From positions 806,001-870,000 of the forward strand of contig JAZKJL010000001.1 in NCBI GenBank assembly GCA_040384325.1: DNA of 64,000 nucleotides, given 5' to 3'. A program made the position numbers and the translations under genes. Source of the stretch: JACMLX01 sp040384325 (GTDB taxonomy: Bacteria; Gemmatimonadota; Gemmatimonadetes; Gemmatimonadales; Gemmatimonadaceae). Below the pieces are notes generated by a model. That model did not search any database. It had not been told where the DNA came from and saw nothing but the letters and a program-made list of their open reading frames with translations. How positions within the stretch are numbered: the stretch's first letter is position 1; every line of letters starts with the position of its first letter. This document shows positions 1-8,330 of this stretch, one piece after another.

Positions 1-2210
1 TCGGCAAGCTCGACTTCAACCTGAACGACAACAACAAGTTCAGCCTGCGTTACACGCAGCTCGACTCGAAGACCGACGTGATCATGTCGGGCTCCTCGTC
101 GCTCGGCTTCGGCAACCGCAACAACAACCTGAACGCGCTCAGCTTCCAGAACTCGAACTACGCCATCCTCGAGAACATCAAGTCGCTGGTCGGCGAGTGG
201 AACGCCAACTTCGGCCCGCGCGTCTCGAACAACATGATCATCGGCTACACCGAGAACGACGAAAGCCGCGAGTCGCGCGGCTCGTTCTTCCCGCTGGTCG
301 ACATCCTGCAGGACGGCATCACCTATCTCTCGTTCGGCGCCGAGCCGTTCACGCCGAACAACGAGCTGCGGTACAACACGTTCCAGTTCCAGAACAACCT
401 GACGGTCAACACCGACCGCCACGAAGTCACGATGGGTGTCACCGCCCAGCGCTACCGCTCGGAGAACGTGTTCTTCCCGGGCTCGCAGAGCGTGTACATC
501 TACAACTCGCTGGCCGACTTCTACACCGACGCCAACGGCTACCTGGCCAATCCGAATCGCACCACCTCACCGGTGACGCTGAACCGGTTCCAGGTGCGCT
601 TCAACAACGTCCCCGGCCAGACGAAGCCGATCCAGCCGCTCGACGTGCTGTACGCGGGCGCCTACATCCAGGACATGATCCGTGTCACGCCGCGCCTGAA
701 CATGACGTTCGGCATGCGCGTCGACGTGCCCAAGTTCAAGAACACGGCGCTCCGCAACAGCGCAGTGCCGAGCCTCGTCTTCCGTGACGAGATCGGCGCC
801 CCGGTGTCGTTCCAGACCGACCGCATGCCCGGCGCCAAGGTGCTGTACTCGCCGCGCTTCGGCTTCAACTGGGATGCGCGCGGTGATCGCACCACGCAGG
901 TCCGCGGTGGCTCCGGCATCTTCACCGGCTCGCCGGCCTACGTGTGGGTCTCGAACCAGGTCGGCGCCAACGGCATCCTGACCGGTTTCGACAACATCGG
1001 CAGCACCACCGCGCGCCCGTTCAACCCGGATCCGGATCGCTACAAGCCGACCACGGTCAACGGCACGCCTGCCGCGACCTACGAGCTGGCCGTGACGGAC
1101 CCCGATTACAAGTTCCCGCAGACCTGGCGTTCCAACCTGGCCGTCGACCAGCGCCTGCCGTGGGGCATGATCGGCACCATCGAGTACCTGTACAACCAGG
1201 ACGTGAACGGCACGTACTACATCAACGCCAACCTGCGCGCGCCGAATACGACCTTCAACGGCCCGGACCGTCGTCCGCGCTGGACCGGCGCCAGCAACCG
1301 CATCAACGCCAACATCGACAACGCCATCATCCTGAAGAACCAGAGTGTCGGCACGTCGTACTCGGTGGCGGCATCGCTCGAGAAGACGCTGTCGGGTGGC
1401 CTGTTCGGCAAGGCGTTCTACAGCTACGGCTCGTCGCGCAACACGGTGGACCCAGGGTCGATCGCCTTCGGTTCGTGGCAGACCAACCAGTACACCGGCG
1501 ACCCGAACAACCCGGGCGTGGGCTACTCCAGCGGTTGGGCCGGCCATCGCGCCGTGGCCACGATCTCGTACAAGCGCCAGTACTTCGGCTTCGGCGCCAC
1601 CGGCATCACGCTCGTCAATGAACTGCGCTCGATCGGCAACACGAGCTACACGTACAATGGCGACATGAATGGCGACGGCACCAACAACGCGGACCTGATC
1701 TACATCCCGCGGACCGTGAACGAGATGAACTTCCAGGCCTACTCGGTGAACGCTGCCGGACAGGCCACCACGACGCCGTCGGCGATCGTGCGGACGTTCA
1801 CTGTCGCCGAGCAGACCACGGCGTTCGAGAACTACATCAAGCAGGACCCATACCTGCGCAAGAACCGCGGTCGCATCGCCGAGCGCGGCGCCGTGTTCCT
1901 GCCGACGCAGTTCCGCACGGATCTGAGCATCTCGCAGGACCTGTTCACCAACGTCCGCGGCGCGAAGAACGCGATCCAGGTGCGCGCGGACATCCTGAAC
2001 TTCGGCAACCTGCTGAACAAGAACTGGGGCGGCAGCCAGCGCCTGGTGACCAACCAGCCGTTGGTGCTGCAGACCACGCCGGCCAACGGCGTGCCGCTGT
2101 ACCGCCTGCGCAACGTCGGCACCAACCTGGTGACGAAGAGCTACGAGCGCACCGTCAGCGAGTTCGACGTCTGGCGCCTGCAGCTCGGCCTGCGCTACAC
2201 GTTCAATTGA
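1..2210 (+). CDS. TonB-dependent receptor, C-terminal part (5'-truncated by window edge)
   Basis: The reading frame is open from base 3 and its true start lies outside the window; 735 residues are visible. It looks like the beta-barrel part of a large TonB-dependent outer-membrane receptor: alternating polar/aromatic strands, many Asn/Tyr/Arg-rich loops, and an ending in alternating hydrophobic residues plus aromatic Phe-Asn (LRYTFN), as barrel proteins have for BAM recognition. Residues near the Met at 78 are mid-barrel, so that Met is not the start. The family imports large substrates using the proton motive force through TonB/ExbBD. Substrate cannot be told. A strong hairpin follows the stop at 2242-2290, so transcription probably ends there. 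The plug and any N-terminal carboxypeptidase-like domain would lie upstream. Confidence 0.85.
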   Translation, partial: GKLDFNLNDNNKFSLRYTQLDSKTDVIMSGSSSLGFGNRNNNLNALSFQNSNYAILENIKSLVGEWNANFGPRVSNNMIIGYTENDESRESRGSFFPLVDILQDGITYLSFGAEPFTPNNELRYNTFQFQNNLTVNTDRHEVTMGVTAQRYRSENVFFPGSQSVYIYNSLADFYTDANGYLANPNRTTSPVTLNRFQVRFNNVPGQTKPIQPLDVLYAGAYIQDMIRVTPRLNMTFGMRVDVPKFKNTALRNSAVPSLVFRDEIGAPVSFQTDRMPGAKVLYSPRFGFNWDARGDRTTQVRGGSGIFTGSPAYVWVSNQVGANGILTGFDNIGSTTARPFNPDPDRYKPTTVNGTPAATYELAVTDPDYKFPQTWRSNLAVDQRLPWGMIGTIEYLYNQDVNGTYYINANLRAPNTTFNGPDRRPRWTGASNRINANIDNAIILKNQSVGTSYSVAASLEKTLSGGLFGKAFYSYGSSRNTVDPGSIAFGSWQTNQYTGDPNNPGVGYSSGWAGHRAVATISYKRQYFGFGATGITLVNELRSIGNTSYTYNGDMNGDGTNNADLIYIPRTVNEMNFQAYSVNAAGQATTTPSAIVRTFTVAEQTTAFENYIKQDPYLRKNRGRIAERGAVFLPTQFRTDLSISQDLFTNVRGAKNAIQVRADILNFGNLLNKNWGGSQRLVTNQPLVLQTTPANGVPLYRLRNVGTNLVTKSYERTVSEFDVWRLQLGLRYTFN

Positions 2211-2241
2211 GTCACGCCGGCCTCGCCGGCTGACCCGCACG

Positions 2242-2290
2242 ACACGAAACCGCCGCCTTCCAGACGTCCTGGGAGGCGGCGGTTTCGTGT
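2242..2290. terminator. Strong hairpin between convergent genes
   Basis: A 20-nt arm at 2242-2261 pairs with 2271-2290 over its full length with one G-U pair; the loop is 9 nt. There is no clean T-run on the plus side. On the minus side the stem ends in the A/C-rich complement of its own first bases. It sits between the receptor gene (plus) and the membrane-protein gene (minus), so a shared bidirectional terminator is the natural reading. Confidence 0.8.
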
Positions 2291-2322
2291 TCGATCGCGG
2301 TGGCGTGCAAGTCGGGCCCTGC

Positions 2323-2874
2323 TTACTCCTCGGCCGCCAACGCCTTGCCCAACCCGCGCAGGCGCGGGTGCCGAACCGTGAAGAAGATGCCCATGGCCAG
2401 CGTCGCCACGATGTTGCCAACGGCCACCTGCAATGGGGTGATGTGGCTGTTGGACTGCGTGTCGAGGAATGCCACGAAACCGGTGAACGTGACCTCGAAG
2501 GCGAAGAACAGGATGACGAAGAGCAGGATCGCCACCGGCTGTTTCATCGTCACCTGGACGATGGACGCCGCGATGATGCCCGCGATGATGAACGCCACGA
2601 AATGGAAGAGCGTGTAGAGCGCCAGTGACGTGGGCACGTCGGCCGCCGCTTCGGGACCCGCGCCGAGCAGCTGCAGCATCAGCCCTCCGAGCAGCTTCGG
2701 CGTGCGAAATGCCTCGGCCGACACCACGTCCACCAGCAGGAACATCACGGCCACGGCACTGGCCGCGATCATGCCTGCCAGCACGCCCTCCGATACGATC
2801 GCCGTCGTCGAGCGGTTTTCATCCTCGGCGCTCAGCGTCAACGTGTCTTCCGAGTTCGAAGCAAGTGCACTCAT
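2323..2874 (-). CDS. Four-helix integral membrane protein of unknown function
   Basis: 183 residues. After a polar, acidic N-terminal stretch of about 25 residues there are four hydrophobic segments, at roughly 28-50, 85-106, 113-133 and 148-166, with a short basic C-terminal tail (RHPRLRGLGK). I do not recognise the family; nothing catalytic is visible. On its own strand the ATG is preceded by a GGGAG ribosome-binding site about 4-6 bases away, which supports this start. The gene converges on the TonB receptor and shares the hairpin at 2242-2290 with it. Its upstream neighbour on the same strand ends 124 bases away, so it probably has its own promoter. A small four-helix carrier or accessory subunit is possible but not shown. 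Confidence 0.7.
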   Translation of the reverse strand: MSALASNSEDTLTLSAEDENRSTTAIVSEGVLAGMIAASAVAVMFLLVDVVSAEAFRTPKLLGGLMLQLLGAGPEAAADVPTSLALYTLFHFVAFIIAGIIAASIVQVTMKQPVAILLFVILFFAFEVTFTGFVAFLDTQSNSHITPLQVAVGNIVATLAMGIFFTVRHPRLRGLGKALAAEE

Positions 2875-2998
2875 TCCACTCCCTCACTGTTCCGCTGTGA
2901 CGAGACAGACCCCCGGATGACGCTGTAGGCGCGCGGCGCACATTTCTGTCAGCGAATCCCTTACATGGCGACGAGCTCGACCGTGTCTCGAGCGCGTG

Positions 2999-4258
2999 TC
3001 AGGGACAGGTCGCCGGTCGCAGAGTGAGCGTCGGAAAACGCCAGCCACCGTTCCCGTCGCGCACGAACGCACCGAAGTTCGTGACGAAACCGGAATTGCG
3101 TGGCAGCGCCGCCAACACCTGCACGTCACGCGCGAGGACACCCGTCGCGGCGCGCTCCCGCACAAACTGCGCGACAACCGTACGACTCGCCGTGATCGCG
3201 CGCTGCTCGACCGGCGTCACGCGCGCCGACACGGGTTCTCTCACCGCCGCACCGTTCCAACGCTCCACTCCCTCGCCCGGGCGCGGTGATGCGATCATGC
3301 CGCGCTGCGCCAACTGCAGGTCGGCCGGAGACATCGTGACGAGATAGGTCCAGAGCTTCATGCCCTGACAGGCATCGCGCATGCTCTCGACGCGTTGCCG
3401 TGCGACCACCGTCGCGCTGACCACACCGCGACGCCCGGTGCGCGCGGGGAGCAGCACCGTCACCTTCTCGTTCACGCCGAAGATCGGTGCCGCACCGGTG
3501 GCGTCGTCCTGCACCAGGAGCGGCAGCGCCTCGGCACCGCGGCCGACGAAGGTGAGCGTCGCCACCCGCGTCGGCTGCGCGGTATTGGCATCGGGGATCA
3601 TCAGTGGTTCGGTGGCGGTGCCGACGTCCTCGGACAACGTGCTGTCGCCCGGCAAGCCGAACGCCGCGAACGTCGCCACGTACAACTGTGCGCGCGGCGA
3701 GTATGAACCCGCGGCGATCGCCGACTTCACCGATTCCACCAGTGCCCGCGTCGCCGTCAGCGTGCCGGCCGAAATGCCGTGACTGCGCCCATCCACCGAC
3801 ATCGCCATCGCCGACGTGCGCGAGAGTCGCTGGAGCAGCGGGGCGGGGAGCGGCCAGGCCAGCTGCGTGCGCCGCACCACACGTGCGTCGTCGAGTCGCT
3901 TGTCGCTGATGCGTCCCGTGACCATCGCCGCGGCACACGGCTGATCATCGCAGGTGACGTACACCGGAACCGCGCGTTCCCGTGGCGCCGGCGGTGCGTT
4001 GCGACGCGGCAGCGCCACCGTGTCCACCAGCAGCAGCGTGGCAGTGACGACACCTGGCTGTGCGCGCCGACCGCGATCCACGTCCACCACCAGCGTGTCC
4101 ATCACGCAATCGTTGCGGCACTCCGCCGAGTCGAAGCCCTGCGTGGCCGCGGGCGGTCGCGCATCACGTTGCGCATGGAGGCCACCGGGCATCGCGAGTA
4201 GTGCGAGCAACGTCGGCACGACCAGCGCCGGTGACACGGTTCGAGGCGGGAATGACAT
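2999..4258 (-). CDS. Secreted protein of unknown function
   Basis: The chosen ATG at 4258 gives 419 residues and starts directly with a good Sec signal peptide: basic/polar start, hydrophobic core (LVVPTLLALLAM), and a likely cleavage after the Ala-Gln at about residue 30. The frame can be read ten codons further to a TTG at 4288, but that would push the signal peptide inside. The mature part is rich in Ala/Arg/Thr/Val with several Cys residues that could pair in the periplasm (two near the mature N-terminus, two in a CDDQPC motif). I recognise no family. It lies 48 bases behind a small hypothetical gene on the same strand and may be cotranscribed with it. Codon use is like that of its neighbours. 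Confidence 0.7.
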   Translation of the reverse strand: MSFPPRTVSPALVVPTLLALLAMPGGLHAQRDARPPAATQGFDSAECRNDCVMDTLVVDVDRGRRAQPGVVTATLLLVDTVALPRRNAPPAPRERAVPVYVTCDDQPCAAAMVTGRISDKRLDDARVVRRTQLAWPLPAPLLQRLSRTSAMAMSVDGRSHGISAGTLTATRALVESVKSAIAAGSYSPRAQLYVATFAAFGLPGDSTLSEDVGTATEPLMIPDANTAQPTRVATLTFVGRGAEALPLLVQDDATGAAPIFGVNEKVTVLLPARTGRRGVVSATVVARQRVESMRDACQGMKLWTYLVTMSPADLQLAQRGMIASPRPGEGVERWNGAAVREPVSARVTPVEQRAITASRTVVAQFVRERAATGVLARDVQVLAALPRNSGFVTNFGAFVRDGNGGWRFPTLTLRPATCP

Positions 4259-4306
4259 GTCCCACGCTCGCTGCAGATCGGCCGACAAACAAGGCCGACG
4301 GAGGTT

Positions 4307-4813
4307 TCAGACGTCGCCGGGGGTGTGCCAGTCGGGCAGGCCCGTCGCCGCCGCTTCCAGCTGCTCGAAGCTCTGCGCGGCGAGCCCCACGGTCCGCACC
4401 CAGGCGGTGATCGCCATGCGCGTGAGCAGCGCCGTCGGATCGTTCACCGGACGGTGCACCGCCAGCGCCTGCACCAGCCGACGCTTGCCGTCGGGCGAGT
4501 CACAGAACTGTTCCGCGAAGGTGTCGAGTGAGCTGCTGCGACCGAGCCCGCACCCTTCGGCAGCGGTGATCACGTCGTACACGCGCGTCGTCAGGTGCGC
4601 ACGCGATCCGCCCCCGGCGAGGAAGGCGATGACCGTCCCCGAATCACGGACGGCCGCGATCACGTCGGCCTGCGGCTCGGCGCCCGCCCGTCGCGCCACA
4701 CCGCTCATCGGCAGGCTCGGCCCGGTCGGCGCCGGCATCTGCGAAGGCACGCGCTGCAACCCTCTGGTGCTCACGATCAGTTGCGGCTGTGGCGATCGGC
4801 GGCGAAAAAACAC
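4307..4813 (-). CDS. Small hypothetical protein
   Basis: 168 residues from a GTG at 4813; no clear Shine-Dalgarno sequence is seen, so internal Met codons at 4738 or 4708 are alternative starts. Third codon positions are GC-rich as in real genes here. No membrane segment or signal peptide is evident. The C-terminal half (from about residue 90) looks like a compact helical region with conserved-looking Asp, Phe, Cys and Trp residues. I do not recognise a family. It precedes the secreted-protein gene by 48 bases on the same strand and diverges from pepA across 190 bases that should hold both promoters. Confidence 0.5.
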   Translation of the reverse strand: MFFRRRSPQPQLIVSTRGLQRVPSQMPAPTGPSLPMSGVARRAGAEPQADVIAAVRDSGTVIAFLAGGGSRAHLTTRVYDVITAAEGCGLGRSSSLDTFAEQFCDSPDGKRRLVQALAVHRPVNDPTALLTRMAITAWVRTVGLAAQSFEQLEAAATGLPDWHTPGDV

Positions 4814-4967
4814 GTGGGCACGGATCCAGGGAGCGTCGAATCGGTTGCAGGTCAGCGTCCGATGCGCTCACGACGACCGATCGGCGAATCCCGTAACGGT
4901 CGGGCTCGCTCGGACGGCAGGGGGCATTCACCGGCTCTCGCCACCCGGCGGCGGCATCATCGGACCG

Positions 4968-4996
4968 GTGTCGGGACTGCCGCGACCTCGTAACTT
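4968..4996 (+). promoter_or_regulatory. Predicted promoter of pepA, placing the start site at or next to the ATG
   Basis: A TAACTT hexamer at 4991-4996 has a weak -35-like GTGTCG 17 bases upstream. Only 7 bases separate the hexamer from the ATG at 5004, so normal promoter geometry would put +1 at or next to the A of the start codon, meaning a leaderless mRNA. No Shine-Dalgarno sequence is visible. TANCTT recurs before other units in this window. Confidence 0.45.
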
Positions 4997-5003
4997 GCGG
5001 CGC

Positions 5004-6476
5004 ATGCCACTCACATTTTCCGTTCGAAGCGCCGATGCCAGCACCCTGGACACCGGCGTCCTGGCCGTGCTCTGCCCGAAAGGCGACACCCTCCCGGCCT
5101 CTCTCGCCGTCCTCGATACCGCCCTCGGCGGCGCGCTGAGCCGGTCGTTCGCGCGCGGTGCGTTCACCGGCAAGCGCGATGACGTGATGCACCTGGCCGG
5201 CGCTGCCACCGGACCGCAGCGCATCCTGCTCGTCGGCATGGGTGACGCAACCGACCGACCGGTGGCACTGAAGCGCGCGGCGCAGTTGGCCGGCCGCCGT
5301 GCGAACGGCCTGAACGTCGCATCGCTGGCGATCAGCGTGCCGTCGGGACTGGATGCCACCGGCACCGAACAGGTCGTGATCGGCGCCTCGATGGGCGCGT
5401 GGGAATACAAGGAACTGAAGACGCCGCCGAGCGAACCGCGCGTGCCGCTGGAGCAGGTGACGCTGCTGGTCGACGATGCGACGGGAAGCATCGCGTCGGT
5501 CGCGAAGGGCGAATCGATCGCTGCGGGCTACGCGCTCGCGCGGCGACTGCAGATGATGCCGGGCAACCTCTGCACGCCCGACACGCTGGCCGACTCCGCA
5601 CGCGAAATCGGCGAGCGGCACGGACTCACGGTGACGGTGCTCGGGCGTCGCGAGATGGAAGCGCTGCGCATGGGCAGCCTGCTGGCGGTGGCGCAGGGCA
5701 CTCCGCAGGAGCCGCGCCTGATTGCGATCGAGTACAAGGGCGCCGGTGACGCGCGACCCGTGATCCTGGCCGGCAAGGGCGTCTGCTTCGACACCGGTGG
5801 CATCTCGATCAAGCCGGCGCCGGGCATGGAGTGGATGAAGTACGACATGAGTGGCGCCGCCGGCGTGCTGGGTGCGATGGAAGCCATCGCACGACTGGCG
5901 CTGCCGATCAACGTGGTGGGTCTCGTCGGCGCGGTGACCAACATGCCGTCGGGCACCGCCATCAATCCGGGCGACGTGGTGCAGGCCTCGAACGGCACGT
6001 TCATCGAGATCGTCAACACCGATGCCGAAGGACGGCTGGTGCTGGCGGATGTGTTGCACTACGCGAAGAAGTACGATCCGGTCGCCGTCGTCGATGCCGC
6101 AACGCTCACCGGCGCCGTGGTGATCGGGCTCGGCAACTCGCTGATGGGCGTGATGGGCACTGACCCGACGCTGGTGAAGGAAGTGCTGGCAGCCGGCGCT
6201 CGCGCCGCGGAATTCGGCTGGGAGCTGCCGCTCTGGCCCGATTACGAGGAGCAGATCAAGTCCGACACCGCCGACATCAAGAACACCGGCGGTCGCGCGG
6301 CCGGCACGATCACCGCGGCGCTGTTCCTCAAGGTCTTCGCCGAGGGATATCCGTGGGTGCACCTCGACGTCGCCGGCACCGCGTATTCGGAGAATGATCT
6401 CGTGTCGTTGCCGAAGGGGCCGACGGGGCGACCGGTGGGTACGTTCGTGGAATTCGTCCGCGCGAGGATCAGCTGA
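5004..6476 (+). CDS. pepA: Leucyl aminopeptidase, M17 family
   Basis: Cytosolic dizinc/dimanganese exopeptidase that releases N-terminal amino acids; 490 residues, normal for the family. The C-terminal catalytic domain is complete: the two-metal ligands match Lys258, Asp263, Asp281, Asp340 and Glu342, and the catalytic Lys270 and Arg344 are in place (motifs GKGVCFDTGGISIKP and NTDAEGRLVLADV). The N-terminal regulatory/oligomer domain spans about 1-170. The frame is open far upstream to 3954, but family alignment, composition and the promoter-like hexamer all favour the ATG at 5004. It overlaps by 4 bases (CTGA) with the next gene, an outer-membrane protein, suggesting coupled translation and perhaps linked peptide uptake and use. 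Confidence 0.95.
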   Translation: MPLTFSVRSADASTLDTGVLAVLCPKGDTLPASLAVLDTALGGALSRSFARGAFTGKRDDVMHLAGAATGPQRILLVGMGDATDRPVALKRAAQLAGRRANGLNVASLAISVPSGLDATGTEQVVIGASMGAWEYKELKTPPSEPRVPLEQVTLLVDDATGSIASVAKGESIAAGYALARRLQMMPGNLCTPDTLADSAREIGERHGLTVTVLGRREMEALRMGSLLAVAQGTPQEPRLIAIEYKGAGDARPVILAGKGVCFDTGGISIKPAPGMEWMKYDMSGAAGVLGAMEAIARLALPINVVGLVGAVTNMPSGTAINPGDVVQASNGTFIEIVNTDAEGRLVLADVLHYAKKYDPVAVVDAATLTGAVVIGLGNSLMGVMGTDPTLVKEVLAAGARAAEFGWELPLWPDYEEQIKSDTADIKNTGGRAAGTITAALFLKVFAEGYPWVHLDVAGTAYSENDLVSLPKGPTGRPVGTFVEFVRARIS

Positions 6477-8317
6477 CGTTCGCGCGTCTCTGCGGCCTGG
6501 CGTGTGCGGCGCTGGTCGTCGCCACGCCGATGCTGGCCCAGGTCCGGTCCGAGCCTGACTCGATCCTCAAGGCGCGCGCCGATTCGATCGTGCGCGCCGA
6601 CTCGGTGCGCGGCCGGCTGCCGCAGGCCGAGGTGCCGGTGGCGACGGAGGTCGGCATGTCGCACCGATGGAATCGCGACAGCCTCTTTTCCAGCGGCGCG
6701 CTGACGCTGGCCGACTTCCTCGACCGGGTGCCCGGACTGTCCACGTTGCGCGCCCGGTTCTACCTCGCGCCGCAGGTGGGTTCCTACAACGGTGACGTGG
6801 CCAAGGTGCGCCTCTTCCTCGACGGCGTTGAATTGGAGGCGCTCGACCCGCGCAGTCGTGGCATCACCGACCTGACGATGTTTCCCATCGCCGCGCTGGA
6901 AGAGTTGGTGGTGGAGCGCGCCGCCGGCGAGTTGCGCCTGCACATGCGCAGCTGGCGCGGTCCGGAAGTGGTGACGGCGCAGACGCGCGCCGACGTCTAC
7001 ACCGGTGACAATCGCAGCAACACGTTTCGCGGCTACCTCGCGCGTCGCGCGCGCAACGGGTTCGCGTTCCAGGTCATGCTGCAGCAGCGCAGCACCGACG
7101 ACCGCCAGCTCGGCGGTGACGGCGACGCCACCACCGTGTTCACGCGCGTGGGCATCGTGAAGCCGAAGTGGAGCCTCGATGCGACGCTGGTGCGGGTGCG
7201 TGCGTTGCAGCAGGAGCTGGCGATCTTCCAGGCCGAGTCGTTCGCATTGGCAGGCCGCCCGATTCCGGAGTACGAGCAGGTGCAGCGTGATGCCTACCTG
7301 CGTTTCGCCGCCGGTGACGTGTCGCGCGGCCCGTGGCTGCAACTGACCGCGGCGTCGCGCCAGAGTGCGGAGCAGTCTGCATTCCGCGCTGCCGACGACG
7401 CGAAGGGATTCGCCGCCGATTCCGCCGACACCACCACCACCAGCACGCAGTACGTGGCCACCGTCGGCTGGTCGTCGGCACGGGCGCGCGCCTCGCTCAC
7501 CGAGCGCCTGCGCATGGTGGGCGGCCGTACACTGCACCAGCCGTCGGCGCGCTTCGGCGCGGATCTCGGCCGCCTCGCCGTCAGCGGCTACGTGGAGCGT
7601 AATCCATTCTCCGGCAACACCCGGGGCGACGCCTTCGTGAAGCTGCAGCCCACGTCGTGGCTGGCGGCCACCGGTGCGGCGTCTTACGGCACGGCAGGCA
7701 CCATCGACATCCCGGTGGACTCCACCAACGTGGAGGAAACGGTGTTGCTGCCGGTGGCGAAGTCGGTGCGCGGTGAAGTCGCCGTACGGCTCAAGGGTGT
7801 GTGGCTGCAGGCGGGTGCGGTGATCCGCGACAGTGCGGTGTTGCGTCCTCCGGGCCTGTTCGATCGCAGCACGCCGGTGACGGCGGAGGGACGTGCGATC
7901 GGCGCCACGGTGCAGATCGTCGGGCCGCTCTTCAAGGGCTTCTCGGTGCACGTGAGCGGCGTGCGCTGGAACAACGCCGGCCTCTATCGCCCGCAAACGG
8001 ACATCCGGAGCGAACTGGCGTGGCGCTATCATTGGCAGGGTCCGACGCGCTCCGGTGGCTTCCGGTTCCTCCTGGCGGGCCAGGCCGAGTATCGCACCGT
8101 CGCCTTCGTCCCCTATCTCGAGTCGGACAGCACGGTGTCGGTGCTGCCGACCTTCCCGACCACACCGCTCGGACTGCGCGCCGAGTTCACCCTGCGGGAC
8201 GCGACCATCTCCGTACAAGTGCGCAACCTGCTCGCGACGCGCTATTCCACGGTGCCCGGACTCCTGATGCCCGGTGCGCTGACGATCTACGGCGTGCGCT
8301 GGTCGTTCTGGAACTGA
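6473..8317 (+). CDS. TonB-receptor-like outer-membrane protein, apparent CTG start
   Basis: 614 residues if read from CTG at 6473, which overlaps the pepA stop as CTGA and has GAGG at 6464-6467, five bases upstream. Read from there, the first 22 residues form a clean signal peptide (TFARLCGLACAALVVA, then TPMLAQ); the first ordinary start (ATG 6530) falls inside it, and no in-frame ATG, GTG or TTG lies between 6440 and 6473. A plug-like domain follows (about 60-160, with ADFLDRVPGLS and a VRLFLDGVEL strand), then a barrel of about 450 residues ending in an aromatic motif (YGVRWSFWN). No carboxypeptidase-like domain is present and the barrel is short for a siderophore-type receptor. Its partner pepA suggests a peptide-related role, unproven. 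It ends 13 bases before yicC. Confidence 0.75.
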   Translation: MTFARLCGLACAALVVATPMLAQVRSEPDSILKARADSIVRADSVRGRLPQAEVPVATEVGMSHRWNRDSLFSSGALTLADFLDRVPGLSTLRARFYLAPQVGSYNGDVAKVRLFLDGVELEALDPRSRGITDLTMFPIAALEELVVERAAGELRLHMRSWRGPEVVTAQTRADVYTGDNRSNTFRGYLARRARNGFAFQVMLQQRSTDDRQLGGDGDATTVFTRVGIVKPKWSLDATLVRVRALQQELAIFQAESFALAGRPIPEYEQVQRDAYLRFAAGDVSRGPWLQLTAASRQSAEQSAFRAADDAKGFAADSADTTTTSTQYVATVGWSSARARASLTERLRMVGGRTLHQPSARFGADLGRLAVSGYVERNPFSGNTRGDAFVKLQPTSWLAATGAASYGTAGTIDIPVDSTNVEETVLLPVAKSVRGEVAVRLKGVWLQAGAVIRDSAVLRPPGLFDRSTPVTAEGRAIGATVQIVGPLFKGFSVHVSGVRWNNAGLYRPQTDIRSELAWRYHWQGPTRSGGFRFLLAGQAEYRTVAFVPYLESDSTVSVLPTFPTTPLGLRAEFTLRDATISVQVRNLLATRYSTVPGLLMPGALTIYGVRWSFWN

Positions 8318-8330
8318 TGGACACGCCATC

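Noticed and set aside
567..2420. 617-codon open frame on the minus strand opposite the TonB receptor
   Set aside because: Arg/Val/Ala/His-rich translation without motifs; a by-product of GC-rich codon use on the real strand. The same holds for the 6242-8353, 10942-13440, 21662-23488 and 32399-34525 minus frames.
4259..4288. TTG start adding ten residues to the secreted protein
   Set aside because: It would place a polar stretch before the signal peptide; the ATG at 4258 gives a normal signal peptide.
3954..5003. 350 extra codons in frame upstream of pepA
   Set aside because: Low-complexity Arg/Ser/Pro translation antisense to the secreted-protein and hypothetical genes; M17 homology starts only at 5004.
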